Source of the DNA: Pardosa pseudoannulata
Taxonomy: Eukaryota > Arthropoda > Arachnida > Araneae > Lycosidae
Direction: 5' to 3'
Assembly (NCBI GenBank): GCA_032207245.1
Contig: CM063502.1
Span: 42,745,162 to 42,809,161 of the forward strand
DNA: 64,000 nt
Under the pieces are notes generated by a model that did no database searches, was not told the origin of the DNA, and saw only the letters and a program-made list of their open reading frames with translations. A program made the translations under genes and the position numbers. Below, piece by piece: positions 1 through 11,243 of this stretch (its first letter is position 1; each line of letters starts with the position of its first letter).

Positions 1-302
1 CAAAAGCAACTAAGAGCAATATCCCGACACAACGGTGTTGATAAAGAATTATTCAGTCACATAGTAATAATATTGCATCAGGCGTCAGAATAATATTTGA
101 GCAAAGACCAAATAATGATCTAAGGATTTCTTTCCCAAGTATTATAACTTTTCGGATCGCTCTTCTTTCCTCTTAAGGGTATAAATTATTTTTGAAAGCT
201 AGGTTTCCCAAGAAAGTCTGGACACTTTAGCAAATTTAAAAAACTAAATAAGTATTTATGTGAAATCAATCGATGGAATTTAGTGTATTTCTTTGTGGAA
301 AT
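1..302. other. AT-rich DNA, no feature seen
   Basis: No convincing open frame, repeat or RNA gene is visible before the mariner MITE starts. Confidence 0.5.
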
Positions 303-304
303 TA

Positions 305-861
305 CAGGGTGTTTAAAAAATGACCGGTATATTTGAAAAATCTATAAAAACTAAACGGACAGGGATAGAAATACACAGTTTATTGCAATATGCTTGGGAT
401 AATAGCAAATTTTCAGGCAGACAAACTTTCAAAATTAGTTACAATATTCCACAACAGATGGCGCTAAAGTCTGGAAAAATCTATGATATTATTCTGTATG
501 GACTCTTAAAAGACCAGGTGTACAGCCACTATCCAGAAACAATTGAATAACTGGAACAGTACGTCTTTTCTGCATGTGAAGTCATCCCTCCTGAGACGTT
601 TACACGGGTTTCTGATAATTTCGTTTTGAGAATACGCCATATTATTGCTGCGCATGGTGGATAGCTGGAAAATATCGTAGTTTAGATTTTGTCCAGACTG
701 CAGCGCCATCTGTTGTGGTACAGTGTAATTAATTTTGAAAGCTCGTCTGTCTGAAAATTTACTATTGTCCCATGCATATGGCAATAAACTGTGTATCTCT
801 ATCACTGTCCGTTTAGTTTTTATTGATTTTTCAAATATATCGGTCATTTTGAAGCACCCTG
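305..861 (+). mobile_element. Mariner-type MITE with about 190-bp inverted repeats
   Basis: The unit starts CAGGGTGTTTAAAAAATGAC and ends with the inverse, GTCATTTTGAAGCACCCTG, and a TA dinucleotide flanks it on both sides (303-304 and 862-863). The two arms (about 305-495 and 668-861) are similar over nearly their whole length. That is why similar peptides can be read from the left arm on the plus strand and the right arm on the minus strand. The TA target duplication is typical of the Tc1/mariner/IS630 superfamily. The centre keeps the 3' end of a transposase gene, so this is an internally deleted, non-autonomous derivative. Confidence 0.85.
495..685 (+). pseudogene. Mariner-family transposase, C-terminal relic
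   Basis: Reading the plus strand through two stop codons gives a stretch starting YGLLKDQVYSHYPETIE and continuing with VIPPETF, DNFVLRIRHII and AAHGG. This matches the C-terminal tail of mariner-type transposases, where a [WY]G.LKD.VY motif is followed by a helical segment and an NGGH-like ending. The catalytic domain is absent, and in-frame TAG/TAA codons lie inside the tail (for example TAG at 662-664). No function is expected. It shows which superfamily the surrounding MITE came from and that its transposase read left to right. Confidence 0.7.
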
Positions 862-3800
862 TAAGTGGTTTATGCATTTCAGTTTTTATAAAATGAGCTA
901 AAGCAACATGCTGATTCTTTTTGTGAGTTAGAGCGAAATCTATTATTAGTTACAATCTTTCATTTTTTAAGAGCTTTTTTCCTCTACAGTGACATTACAG
1001 GTTCTAATAGTTTTCATTTTAATCCAAATAAGGTCACTGTATATACTAAAAAGTAAGTAATTCAGATTTTTTTCCTAAATACCTTACGTCATTTCGTCAT
1101 TTTCCTTAGATGGATCATTTGTGCATTTATAAAAATGTATTGCATAGTATCATTTAATACAGTTACACCAAAATGTAAATGTCGTTGCCTTAATTAAAAT
1201 AATCTGTGGTTAGAATATCTAGATTACAGATAGATATTATTAAAATTTTATTTTTATAACTATCAGATAAAATTGCTATTGAACTAAAAATTAATTTTAC
1301 CCTATCAGGCTATCCTTACGACTCGGAGAAATTTTGCAATTAATTAAAATAATAAACTGTTAAAAGCTGAAAATAATGTTGAATGAATAATTTTATAAAA
1401 TGAAGGCGTATGTATTACTTATGTTTCCTTTCTTTAATTTAAATTTTTGTTCTGCAGATGGAACAATAGTAAAAACTCTCGACAAAAAAGATAATAGCGT
1501 TCTATGGTTAAAAGTAATTTTTAGGATGGATTCTAAAAAGATGAAGGGTGAAAAGTTTTAATTATCTCAGTTACGTATCTGTTTCGTATATCTGTCTAAC
1601 TATCTATCTTTTGTATGCTATAATATTAAAGTATTTCTATGTATATTATATTATACAAAGGATGTTTGTGGTGTGACCTCTATTTCACCTTATCTTCGAT
1701 GTCTGAATAATTGACCATATATTTTATCCGAACCTATACTATAAAGTTTCTGATTAGAAAGAGATGTAAACAACTTTATTTATATAATTTATTTCCTATT
1801 ATTTTCTGTTTCCTAATCGTAAAGTTAAAGTGCTTAAAGTCCTCGATTTTACTCTTTATACTCTTAACAATGGCTATTTTTAACTTTGATAATATTTGAC
1901 GGAATACTTTCTGTGGTAAATGCAAAACTAAAGCTTTTAATGAAGGAATAGACAAATATAAAGCAAAAATTTGTCACCTTATTATGTGTCTTTTCCATTC
2001 TATATAATATAATGCAAAAATTTAAAGTCTAAAAAAATGCACATTTTTCCTTTCACATAGTCTTTCTGTTTAAAAAGACATTTAGTTTTTCTGTTTAACA
2101 AATATATATACAATATAAATTTCATTATAATTGATTTTATTCTTTAAAAACTAAAATCATAATTGTAAAATTGTTCTTTAAAACGTTTAACGCAATTATT
2201 CTGTATAAATTAGTATCACTTGTGAAATTAATTATTATATTATTATTAATTATTATATAATATTATATTATTAATTATTATATTTTATAAGAAGAAAAGG
2301 ATGATTTAAAAAGCCAACATTGTGTAAGTAACCAATGGATAGTATTGTGTTTACATTATTATATTATTTTAATGACATATGATTAAAATGTCAGTAAAAA
2401 TATCAATAATTCAAAACTGAAATTAAATTATTATTTTGTTAGTTAAATAGTTGTAATTCTACATATTTAAGCCGATACTTGGGACAAAAAGTAATTTAAT
2501 ATTTATTGTAGGGGAGAAAAATTTAGTAAATTATCTCTAGAAAAATTGATTGAAACTACCATACTAACTTAAAATAGGCAGCAGTGTTCCACCTCTGAAA
2601 AGAAGGATAAGCCTCATACTGGGGAACATTCAAAATTATAGGGATCATTTATAGCTCAGACAGATGTGTAACTGGCCCTTCACATATGGATTCTATAAAT
2701 ACAATCTCATTCCTACCACGATTCTACTAGAATATATATATATATATATATATTCATAGAAAAATGAAATATTTATTAGCATTAAAAATAATTTCATTTA
2801 TTCTCAAAGAGCTGATGGCTTGATGTTTGTTTGATTAATGATACAGATTTTTCATTCAAAATTATTCGCATTATTTTTTTTATATATTCAATTCCTAACC
2901 ACTGATCTCTTTTTAACCAACTGAATTTCTGTAGTCCCCAGAATAGTGATTGATTTTTTGAAAAGGGAGTGCATTACATTATGCATGTATTTGTAAATTG
3001 TTGGTTTCCATTAAAATGCTATTTATTTCACTATGAAGCACATATTACAAAGAGCTCGTATTTCACAGAGAAAAATACGTGTTCATAAATGTTTATGACA
3101 TTACCTTTCGAGAAACATCTCATAAAGGACGCTCGCATCACGAAATGCTAAAAGACCTCCGGTTTCTATCCGCATAAATCAATGGCACAGTTTGGGCAAA
3201 ACCTCTGTTGTTATATACAGATTTGTTGTAGCATCTACTTATAAACTGAAGCGAAAATTTGCATTTGATTTTTAGGTGTCCTTAATTCTCATTTAGTCAG
3301 CTTACAACTGAATGCTAATTACTGCTTTTTTATCATATTAAATGGAAAATAGGCAAAAGCATCATATGAAATGCAAAATTCATGTTGTTTTTCAGATATC
3401 CTAAAAAATATTATCAGTTTTATGAAAAAATTGTTTCAAGCCCAACTTTTTGAGCTAAAACAGGATATGACTCTCTTCTAAATAGCTTTGGTGTGAATTG
3501 AATATTCAAAGACAAGTATTTTTATATATTCTATTAAAATTATATTTTAAATTATATTTAAATTATATATTAAATATTTTATCTTACGCAACCGTCATTT
3601 TAAACACATGCTATATCATAAGGAGCCGCTCGGAAGGAAGGATATTTTATCTTACTTACGGGAGATTTATCCATCGGATCACGTGCTGCAAGAATACATT
3701 CATTCATACAGGAGAGGTCTGTAGTGGTTTGACATTAAATGATTTGACATTCAATTCTAAAAATTTAGAAGACAGGGAATCTCACTGGATGTTAAAAGAC

Positions 3801-4533
3801 AGAAGAGATATTTCAGGAAATGGCATCATAGTGCTAAGAAAAGTTAAAATAATATTGCAAGTTTGCTGGATATTTTATTTAAGCAAAATTACAACAAATT
3901 TATAGTCTTCCATTCATTTTGAAAGCAATGTTTGAAATTAATAAAAGTCACAAATCCCTAAAATATAAAATGAACTAGGTTCAATTAAAAAAAATTCTTC
4001 GAGAAATTTTGAAGAAGGTCACAAAGAATCCCTGTACAAAATCTCTTGCTCTTACCGATTAAACGCAATGGTGTTAAAGACAGATTAACTCAGAAACACT
4101 ATCCTATAATAATGAAGAGAAAACTCACCAGAAAATTTTAAAATAAAAGTTTAGCAATTTAAAAATAAGCGTGTTCGGTGTTGCAAAAGGGGGTATCTAA
4201 ACCTTGGTAGACTCTCATAATTCTCAACCCTTCCTCTGGCTTTGCACACCGTGTACCAGGCGATGCTGACTACCTTTTTGTGGCTGCTGAACAGTTAACC
4301 TTATCAAAGAATGGCTCATAACTTTACAAATTTTGTGAATCGTTATTTGTTTCTTGCAATTACATATTTCATATACCTCTAAGCAAGTTTATAACTAAGA
4401 GTCCTAAATATAATGAAAAGTTTGTGGTTTTTTTATATTTAGGAGTTCAATACGGAATTAGTATCATCCACTGGCAAATCTACTGGAACTTGAACAATAT
4501 CTCCATCAAGAATGGTACTATATTCCTCTAAAC
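862..4533. other. AT-rich DNA without an identified gene
   Basis: About 3.7 kb of AT-rich sequence. It holds AT-only simple stretches near 2227-2285 and a short TA run at 2732-2752. A 135-codon frame at 3498-3905 starts inside low-complexity TTA/ATT sequence, has no domain I recognise and is probably chance. I see no RNA gene or transposon terminus. Confidence 0.4.
2732..2752. repeat. (TA)n microsatellite
   Basis: A short uninterrupted run of alternating T and A. Confidence 0.9.
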
Positions 4534-4620
4534 CAGTGGTTCTCAACCTTTTTAAGACTTCAACCCCCTAAGGAGCAAAAAAGTTTTCAATGCCTTCCCT
4601 TCTTTTTTTATTTGTTTGAA
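4534..4620 (+). mobile_element. hAT-type transposon end (fragment)
   Basis: The sequence starts CAGTGGTTCTCAACCTTTTT, the terminal inverted repeat seen in many Charlie-like hAT elements, and continues with a CCCCCTAAGGAGC block that also occurs next to such ends. The eight bases before it, CTCTAAAC, resemble the NTCTANAN target site of that group. I could not find the opposite end, so the right boundary is arbitrary. Confidence 0.55.
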
Positions 4621-4951
4621 AATACCTTAATTAGTTTCTGATAAATACTCTTTTATTTTGGTCCAGTTTGATGGTTCTTCCACGATGTATAGGAGTCCTA
4701 TGACCTCAAAAAAGATTACAGCCTACAACATGGAGCTAACCAAATATTTCAGCCTAATTTTAAGGCGTTATTAATGAAACTGGTCCCAGGAAGTCCTTGA
4801 ACAAATGGAATTTTGTCGACCAAAATGTGAAATTCTGATTCATTACAAGAGCATGTCTATTAAATTTAGAATAATAATTAGAAATTATTGTTTCTAAATT
4901 ACACTATTATAAAAAGTTGTATTTGCATGATTTCAGTCTAAAACAGTCATA

Positions 4952-6239
4952 CAGAGGCTGTTCACACATTTTTTAGAGGATTTGTAGTCACAAAACGAAA
5001 TTACATAAAATTCTTGTGTTTGAAATGTCCTATTATATAGCCCTTATTCTGAACTATCTTGCGACACCGTAATTTCCAGGATAATAATGCCTTTTGAAGT
5101 GCCAGAAGAGGAATTCTATCCCATTCCTCCTGAACAGCTTTCCAGAGTCCTGTAAGGGTTGTGGGACGACGTTTGGATAATGCAGATTTTAAAAGTCCGA
5201 AAGAACAAAAATCCATGGTTGATACATCGAGAGATTTAGTAGGGACATTAGAGAAGGGTATGGCTTTGATACGGGTTTTTTGTTCAATTTCTTTAAGGAA
5301 ATTTACAGTGGATTTTGATGTGTGACTGTTAGCTTTGTCTTGATGGAGTTTCACAGATTGATGGCATTGCGAGTGAAGCGTTGGTATTTAATTCAGAAAA
5401 ATTGAAGATAAAATATGTTCCTGATAGTATTGGGAGTTAATCTTGACATTTTTTCAACTCTCTTTAGATTTAACTTGCCATTATATGAAAAACCAGCAAC
5501 AATCATGAATCCCTTCGAAAAACTTTCTTTCCATTCTTTGAACCATGTACTTAAATTTTTTTCTCCCCTTTTATGATAATAAATGGTTTTTTTTGTTTCA
5601 ATCATTTAAGTACACCCATAATTCATCTATTGTGACAATTGTTTTCCATTTTACTTTGGATAAATGTTTATACAGAATTCTGCAGCGTGTGCTGCGTTCA
5701 GCGATATGCTTTAGAAAAAGACAATGCACATTGCCTTTTTCGCTTTCTTAAGATTTAAATCAGCGTTCATCATTTTGTTTACAATGGACACCGAGCATTT
5801 TAATGATTTTGCAACTGTCCTTTGACTAGGGGGATTTCCTTATAACATTAAACAACGTGCCATTGCGATAGTCGAAGATATTCGTTTATTCCTTGGATAC
5901 TTGTTTGTAATTTTTGTCCCCCTTGAGCATCCAATTTGACATTTATCCTTTCTTTTTGACGATATTTCCTATCGACGTTTTAGATATCACAAAACCATGA
6001 CTCTCACATCGTTTTTGGATAATGGAATATGAATACTTTTCTTCGGAAAGAGCATAAATATATCCTTCTAACCATTGCTTCGTTAAAAACTCCATTTTGA
6101 ATATAAAAAAAACCTCTCAAGCCGCAGATGATAATTTTGACTTTTAAAAACATAGTACAATTACAGTTATTTATTTTGCAACAAACGTTTTTTTAATACC
6201 GCTAACCAAAATCGTCTAAAAATGTGCAAACAGACTTTG
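4952..6239 (-). mobile_element. Full-length rosa-like (DD41D) mariner relic
   Basis: The left end CAGAGGCTGTTCACACATTT and the inverse of the right end, CAAAGTCTGTTTGCACATTT, form imperfect terminal inverted repeats. TA flanks both sides (4950-4951 and 6240-6241). The length, 1,288 bp, is normal for a complete mariner. A decayed transposase fills the inside on the minus strand. The element has both ends but cannot encode a working enzyme. Confidence 0.85.
5001..6095 (-). pseudogene. rosa-like (DD41D) mariner transposase, frameshifted
   Basis: This relic would have encoded the enzyme that cuts and pastes the surrounding element at TA sites. The start is ATG at 6095, followed by MEFLTKQWLEGYIYALSEEK, the N-terminal DNA-binding region. 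Frameshifts and stops follow (for example after KKKG and after VYLND). The first catalytic Asp is in TIDELWVYL (codon 5627-5625), the second in HQDKANSHTS (5339-5337), and the third in STMDFCSFGLLK (5213-5211). I count 41 residues between the second and third Asp, which matches the DD41D (rosa) group rather than mariner proper (DD34D). The last 117 codons (5354-5001) are still open and end RCRKIVQNKGY. All three acidic residues survive, but the frame is broken, so it is inactive. Confidence 0.8.
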
Positions 6240-6241
6240 TA

Positions 6242-6846
6242 TTCTGGTATTGTTTGTTCCATTGCAGTTGGTTCTTGATTATCAAGGAGAATAGTGTTTT
6301 TTTCATATTCGATGACTGATCAGCACATCCTCCGCAAACCTCATCCGGGATGTCCTTTAGGTAACGCCAATTCTTTCACCGCTTATTATCGTAATCAGAC
6401 GTATCGCAGACATTTTACAGTGTTTGGAGGACAATATCCCTGATTTTACGATTTGAAGGGGATGGGGTGAGGATCGTCTGAGTTAGGATCGGGACTTAAT
6501 CTGAAACAACCTTTTCACACATTGGGAACTTTGGACTCTGGTACCAAAACTTAGGGCTTTACAGGTTCGAGTCCCATTAAATAACCTGGAAATATTTAAA
6601 CAAATATAAGGGTTATCATAAAAGTACGAAATAATCTTAACTCTTTAAAGTTTTAATGTCTGAGGTAAAAAATTCATATAACAAAGTTATATGTATTAGC
6701 TAATTTTTCTTATAATAATACCATTTTCAGGAGTAATAGTTAACAATACTTACTGTAGTACCTTAACATAATGATGAAAATAAATGAATGCCACACTTTA
6801 AAATCATCAGAAAACTTCAATGAAAATTCATTATTTAATTTATTTG
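6242..6846. other. Unassigned sequence with a B-box-like site
   Basis: GGTTCGAGTCC near 6568 matches a polymerase III B box, and CTCTGGTACC lies upstream as in the SINEs elsewhere in this window. No clear A box or full tRNA fold is present, so this may be a worn SINE or tRNA fragment. The remainder is featureless. Confidence 0.3.
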
Positions 6847-6851
6847 CATAT

Positions 6852-7630
6852 TGTACCGAGGTACTTTCTCACGGTGAGTTGCACGTGCATGCATAGCCGT
6901 GGGAGGATTTTCCCTGACGAATTTAAGACCCCAATTATTTACGTCAAGTTTAGGGACCCCTGCAGAGAGGATACTTCACGGAATGGCAGCATAACGGTCA
7001 AGCTCGCACAGAACTGTAAGCGTGAATTATGGGAGCAGGGGCTAAAATGTAATGTCAGCTTGAACAAAAAGGGGCTACTTTAATGAGCCCACCTGCACTC
7101 CCGAAGGGCATGTGATGTGGGAAAATTTTCCCGAAGGAAGGGATTGGATAACAAGAAAAGAAGGGGCGTTGGGACCGAGGTGAAGTTTTTTGGAAACGGA
7201 GTGAGAGCTGAAGGCTGAGAGCTGAGAGTTAGAAGTGAGCAGTCGAGAGAAGTGGAACAAGAATCCACTAGCACGAGCTCGTCCCGTGCGCCCGGACTAA
7301 CACCGCCCCGCTCAACATCACCAACTCGTCCCGTATTCCCTTGAGAAAAGCCCCTGCTTGCTCCCCGGCGACTTCAATGGAGGTAATTTATAAATAATAT
7401 TTACAGTCCTTTGACTTAGGCCTCTGTTAATAATAATAATTCCTTATAAAGAGTTGTGGGATAATAACAGTGTAAATAGAAGATATAAATGATTGACGAT
7501 TATGTTAACCAAGTATTTTTGTAAATAAATGTATAGAATAAATGTCTGAATCTATATAAGGTATTATATTCATTCTGTGTTTCCCCCTTGTAACGAACAC
7601 TGGTGTATAGGTTGTATGTACATTACAACA
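6852..7630 (+). mobile_element. Solo LTR, family 1, copy 1
   Basis: The 779-bp unit begins TGTACCGAGGTACTTTCTC and ends GTACATTACAACA, giving TG...CA termini. CATAT duplicates flank it exactly (6847-6851 and 7631-7635). It is GC-richer than its surroundings, with a TATATAA-like site near 7553 and AATAAA signals near 7524 and 7538, as expected for an LTR with promoter and polyadenylation sites. No internal gag/pol region adjoins it, so it is a solo LTR left by recombination between two LTRs. Short frames across it are not genes. The 5-bp duplication fits Ty3/Gypsy or BEL/Pao; the sequence does not decide between them. A second copy lies at 49235-50076. Confidence 0.85.
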
Positions 7631-7635
7631 CATAT

Positions 7636-9090
7636 ATTCTATAACAGATGGAGTACAGTTTAATGTAGTTAATTTTAAAACTTTCTAGTCACAGGATTGA
7701 TTAAAATAATATTAACCAATACACAATATTTTAGTTACTCACCAAAAAGATTTCTCGTTCTTCCTAAAAACTGTTTTTGTTAAATTTTGAATGTTATGTG
7801 TGCATGCATACTGACAAAGCATTTTAATATAATTACTGAAAGCAAAAACTATAAGACGGAGGGATTTAAACGTCACCTCAAGGTTTTAAGTTTACTCTAA
7901 AAAGGGAGAAAAGAAGCGACTTTATTAAAACTGATCATCTCAGACATTTCTCTTGATCAAATAACTTCATGGCTTACATATTAAAATTTTTTAGGTTAAT
8001 TATTAAAAAAAATTATTACTTTTGCCCTTATTTATTAAGGAAAATTTACATGAAATTGCATATTTTAACATAACCTAATACGGGGGAATAAATAAGGAAA
8101 AATATTTTTCTGAAAAAACTTCAACATGTTATTCAAAGTATATGTTAAATAAAATTTAAAGAATCCAGCATTTTATTTTTATTCTTTAAAAGTAGGAAAA
8201 AGTACATCAAGAAAAATAAAATGTTTATTAATTGTTTTTACAAATTTTTTACAAAGTCTTAGAGATGTTATGTTTTGCATAGTATGTAAGCGATCAATGC
8301 TAACCAATTGTGCGCAATATGCAATTAAAGAAAAAGATTGCTTGTAAAAATATCCTTTCTTCGTGTAATATGTTTTACCAGATAAGACTACAACAAGTTC
8401 CTATTATAGTAAGAATCCTATTTTCACTTCTAGATGTTTTCGATAACTCAAAAAACTATCACTCTCATACATGGGAATAAAATGCGATCGTTATCTCAAT
8501 CATTCGACAGTATTTGTTGTTTCTACCATTTTTTTTATAACACTAGATTCAAATCATTCAACCCTAAGCGTGTTATGGTCAACCTTAACACAAAAACGTG
8601 ATGAAAATCTTCTTTTTTCGTTTTTTTAATGCTTCTTTTTTGTTTGTGCGGAGGCAGCCATCTATGAAGGATGAGGTGGTCACACAAGCATTTTATTTTC
8701 CGCCACGCGCACTCTATAAAATGTATACACAAACTTACAAAAGAAATAATCCTGGGAGATTAAATAAACGAATAAACCTGATCGCAGCGTATCTCCTGTC
8801 GACGTCGTTATCGAGCATAGAAGCAGGAAAGTTGCATTCCGGCGCATACGGGCGTAGAGAATGCTATGCTAATGGCTTGCTTCATATGTACAGTCTGCAA
8901 GGGGATTGTACCTACCACCTCTTTTTTTCACAGTTTAGGCATCAGTTCTCTGAATCGCTCGGAAAATTTTAATGATCAAAAATAACTGGGCTGTGCTTCT
9001 CTTCTATTATATAATAGAGTAGGTATATACAAACTTAGAGTTGTACGCCAGGTAGGGTAAAGTGGGGCAAATGCACCATTGGAGATGCAG
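7636..9090. other. Unassigned sequence with a promoter-like patch
   Basis: Mostly AT-rich. A less AT-rich patch at about 8640-8960 contains TATAAAA at 8714-8720 after a CG-containing stretch, and a 124-codon frame (8598-8972) crosses it. The predicted peptide has no domain I recognise, so I do not call a gene. Confidence 0.3.
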
Positions 9091-9645
9091 AGTTCATTCA
9101 ACAGCACCTGATATCCCTAATCTGTGATTAAAGCTAGTTTATTCGTTTTTTTGCATTACTTACCTTATATTATGCTAGCATATAGTTCATTCAACAGCAC
9201 CCGATATCCCAAATCTGTGATTAAAGCTAGTTTATTTATTTTTTGAATTACTTACCTTATATTATACTAGCATATAGCTCACTCAATAGCACCCGATATC
9301 CCAAATCTGTGATTAAAGCTAGTTTATTTATTTTTTGAATTACTTACATCATATTATACTAGCATATAGTTCATTCAACAGCACCCGATATCCCAAATCT
9401 GTGATTAAAGCTAGTTTATTTATTTTTTGCATTACTTACCTTATATTATGCTAGCATATAGTTCATTCAACAGCACCCGATATCCCAAATATGTGACTAA
9501 AGCTAGTTTATTTAATTTTGCATTGCTTACCTTATATTATACTAGCATATAGTTCATTCAACAGCACCCGATATCCCAAATCAGTCATTAAAGCTAGTTT
9601 ATTTATTTTTTGAATTGCTTACCTATCATATAGCCTACCTAGCAT
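9091..9645. repeat. 92-bp minisatellite, six units
   Basis: Units begin at 9091, 9184, 9276, 9368, 9460 and 9551 (spacing 91-93). Each carries AGTTCATTCAACAGCACC, ATATCCC.AA.CTGTGATTA and a run ending CTAGCATAT. The last unit breaks up near 9630-9650 into short copies of CTAGCATA and runs into a Helitron 3' terminus at 9655. The unit shares CTAGCATATAG with that terminus, so the array probably grew next to or from it. Confidence 0.9.
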
Positions 9646-9654
9646 ACTATCATA

Positions 9655-10476
9655 CTAGCATATAGCCCGTCACATGACGGGATCAGTAAAATTTTTAATT
9701 TTCTAGAAATGTACAGGAAGGTAAAAAATATGGTTTGTTTTTTGGCTGAGAATTATCTGGTACACGCTCAATAATTTGTTTATCTTCATAATCCTCTAAA
9801 GTCTATCCATAATATGAATGCAGTTTAGAATCAAGTTGAATTCATTCAGTCAAAACGTGTGGTTATCTATAAAAAACAAACACACAAACGAACAAACTTC
9901 TTAATCTTCAAAGATATAGAACTTGAACTCTAGATATTTGTTATTCAGTGAAATAGACTCCTGGATTTTTATGAAAAGAAGTTGTTGTTAATACCGATGA
10001 TAAAATTTTCATTGCAACGAAAAATAAGCGATGATTAAATTAAAATTATCACATATATACCTAATCTATTGTTTAAAATAAATATAAAAGAAATTATTTA
10101 CGTCATATCTAAGTTCAGTGATAAAACGTACGAAAATAATGCAGACGATATTTAAATAATTTAAAATTAGAAATGATTAAATGAGATGGTTAAAAAATGA
10201 CGTCATACTGCTAGAAAAAAAGTTATTTTTACCTATTTACTATGAGATAAATTTAATCTCCTGCTCTTAATCTGGAAAAATAGGGCTTGAAATAATGACA
10301 TTAAACGCTTGAAAAAAGGAGAAGGGGTGTATTTCGAAAGTTTTACTCGCTTTGAATTTTGCTAACCCTAACTCATCAAGAATCCTATATAGATGCCTCT
10401 ATCCATTCCAGGTCCAACCGCTTCATGAATTTGAGGACAGAAGGACAGATAATTTAGGCTATTATTATATAGGGGA
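9655..10476 (-). mobile_element. Non-autonomous Helitron copy A
   Basis: Read on the minus strand, it starts TCCCCTATATAATAATAGCC after an A and ends with a palindromic stem, CCCGTCATGTGACGGG, then CTATATGCTAG before a T. A 5' TC, a 3' hairpin and a CTAG end inserted between A and T are diagnostic of Helitrons. Length 822 bp, no Rep/helicase. Just inside the 3' end is a piece readable as EDYEDKQIIERVPDN, similar to BEL/Pao polyproteins. Together with 54977-58417 it forms a subfamily with GTTTGTTCGTTTGTGTG and AAAATTCAAAGC segments that copies B to F lack. Confidence 0.85.
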
Positions 10477-10670
10477 TGCTTTTTAACAGTATTCTTGGTT
10501 TTTTGTTTTTGATACCATGAAAATTATTATCAGTTTCATAGTAACTCATATACTTACCCCACCAAAATAGGGTGTGTAACTCTCTTCTTAATGCCATTGC
10601 TGTGAACTGATATACACTGACGCAGAAAATGCAGTTATTTGTAATTCCAAGCAATTACTTTTCTCCTTAA

Positions 10671-11239
10671 CCCCTTCCGGTATGATTTAATATTGAAAAA
10701 CTGTGCATGAAATAACCATTTAATTTTTATTTAAAAAACTTGTTTCATTTTACAATTCTTACATATTCTTAATTAAAATCCACTTTTTACATAGTGTTAA
10801 ATAATATCAGAAACGGTAAAATTAAGAAAATATCAAAGCAAAACATTAATAAGGTATACAGATAATAGTCTTCAAGCTAGTGGTACTTTTCAAAACAAAG
10901 TGCAAAGGAATTCTTAATTGTTTACACTGCCAAGTAGTCTCACTTTTAATTTGATTCTTGTAACACACACGGCATTTCTTAGTAAGTTTTCTTTTATTCT
11001 GACTCATTAATTTGACAATGACTTGTACCAAGAAATTCTAAGTAAACAATATGCAATAGTGACTTGTGATTTTCACAAGTGATAAAAGTGTTGCCAAATT
11101 CAGTACACGAGAAATTTTAAACTAAATTAATTATCATATTTAACAGTAACTTTAATCGCATGACGAGTGTAGCTCGTCATTGTGCGGTATGGAATGAAAA
11201 ACTAATGACGAGCTAGACTCGTCATTTTACCGGAAGGGG
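10671..11239 (-). mobile_element. piggyBac-like element P1, internally deleted
   Basis: The 569-bp unit has perfect 12-bp terminal inverted repeats, CCCCTTCCGGTA and TACCGGAAGGGG, flanked by TTAA at 10667-10670 and 11240-11243. TTAA duplication is the hallmark of piggyBac. Near the right end, which is the 5' end relative to the transposase relic, two palindromes sit 45 bp apart: TGACGAG-tgtag-CTCGTCA (11161-11179) and TGACGAG-ctaga-CTCGTCA (11206-11224). Only the transposase C-terminus remains inside. Confidence 0.9.
10846..11031 (-). pseudogene. piggyBac-type transposase, C-terminal Cys-rich relic
   Basis: The 61-codon frame reads KKCRVCYKNQIKSETTWQCK followed by LRIPLHF. This matches the zinc-binding cysteine-rich domain at the C-terminus of piggyBac transposases, which have C..C, then W.C..C and a PLC/PLH motif. 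The Cys pairing is incomplete: the second C..C has become CKQL and the last ligands are lost. The DDD catalytic core is absent because the element is internally deleted. The first ATG may be accidental. No enzymatic function is expected. Confidence 0.7.
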
Positions 11240-11243
11240 TTAA

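Noticed and set aside
3498..3905. 135-codon plus frame with an HTGE piece
   Set aside because: It begins in low-complexity TTA/ATT sequence, the HTGE is not in a zinc-finger spacing, and no domain is recognisable.
6820..7274. Plus and minus frames across 6.8-7.3 kb
   Set aside because: They fall inside the solo LTR, and the second LTR copy does not keep them.
8598..8972. 124-codon plus frame
   Set aside because: No known motif. The first third is a poly-T derived Phe run.
9091..9645. Regular repeats as a CRISPR array
   Set aside because: The whole 92-bp unit repeats without unique spacers, and the window is eukaryotic.
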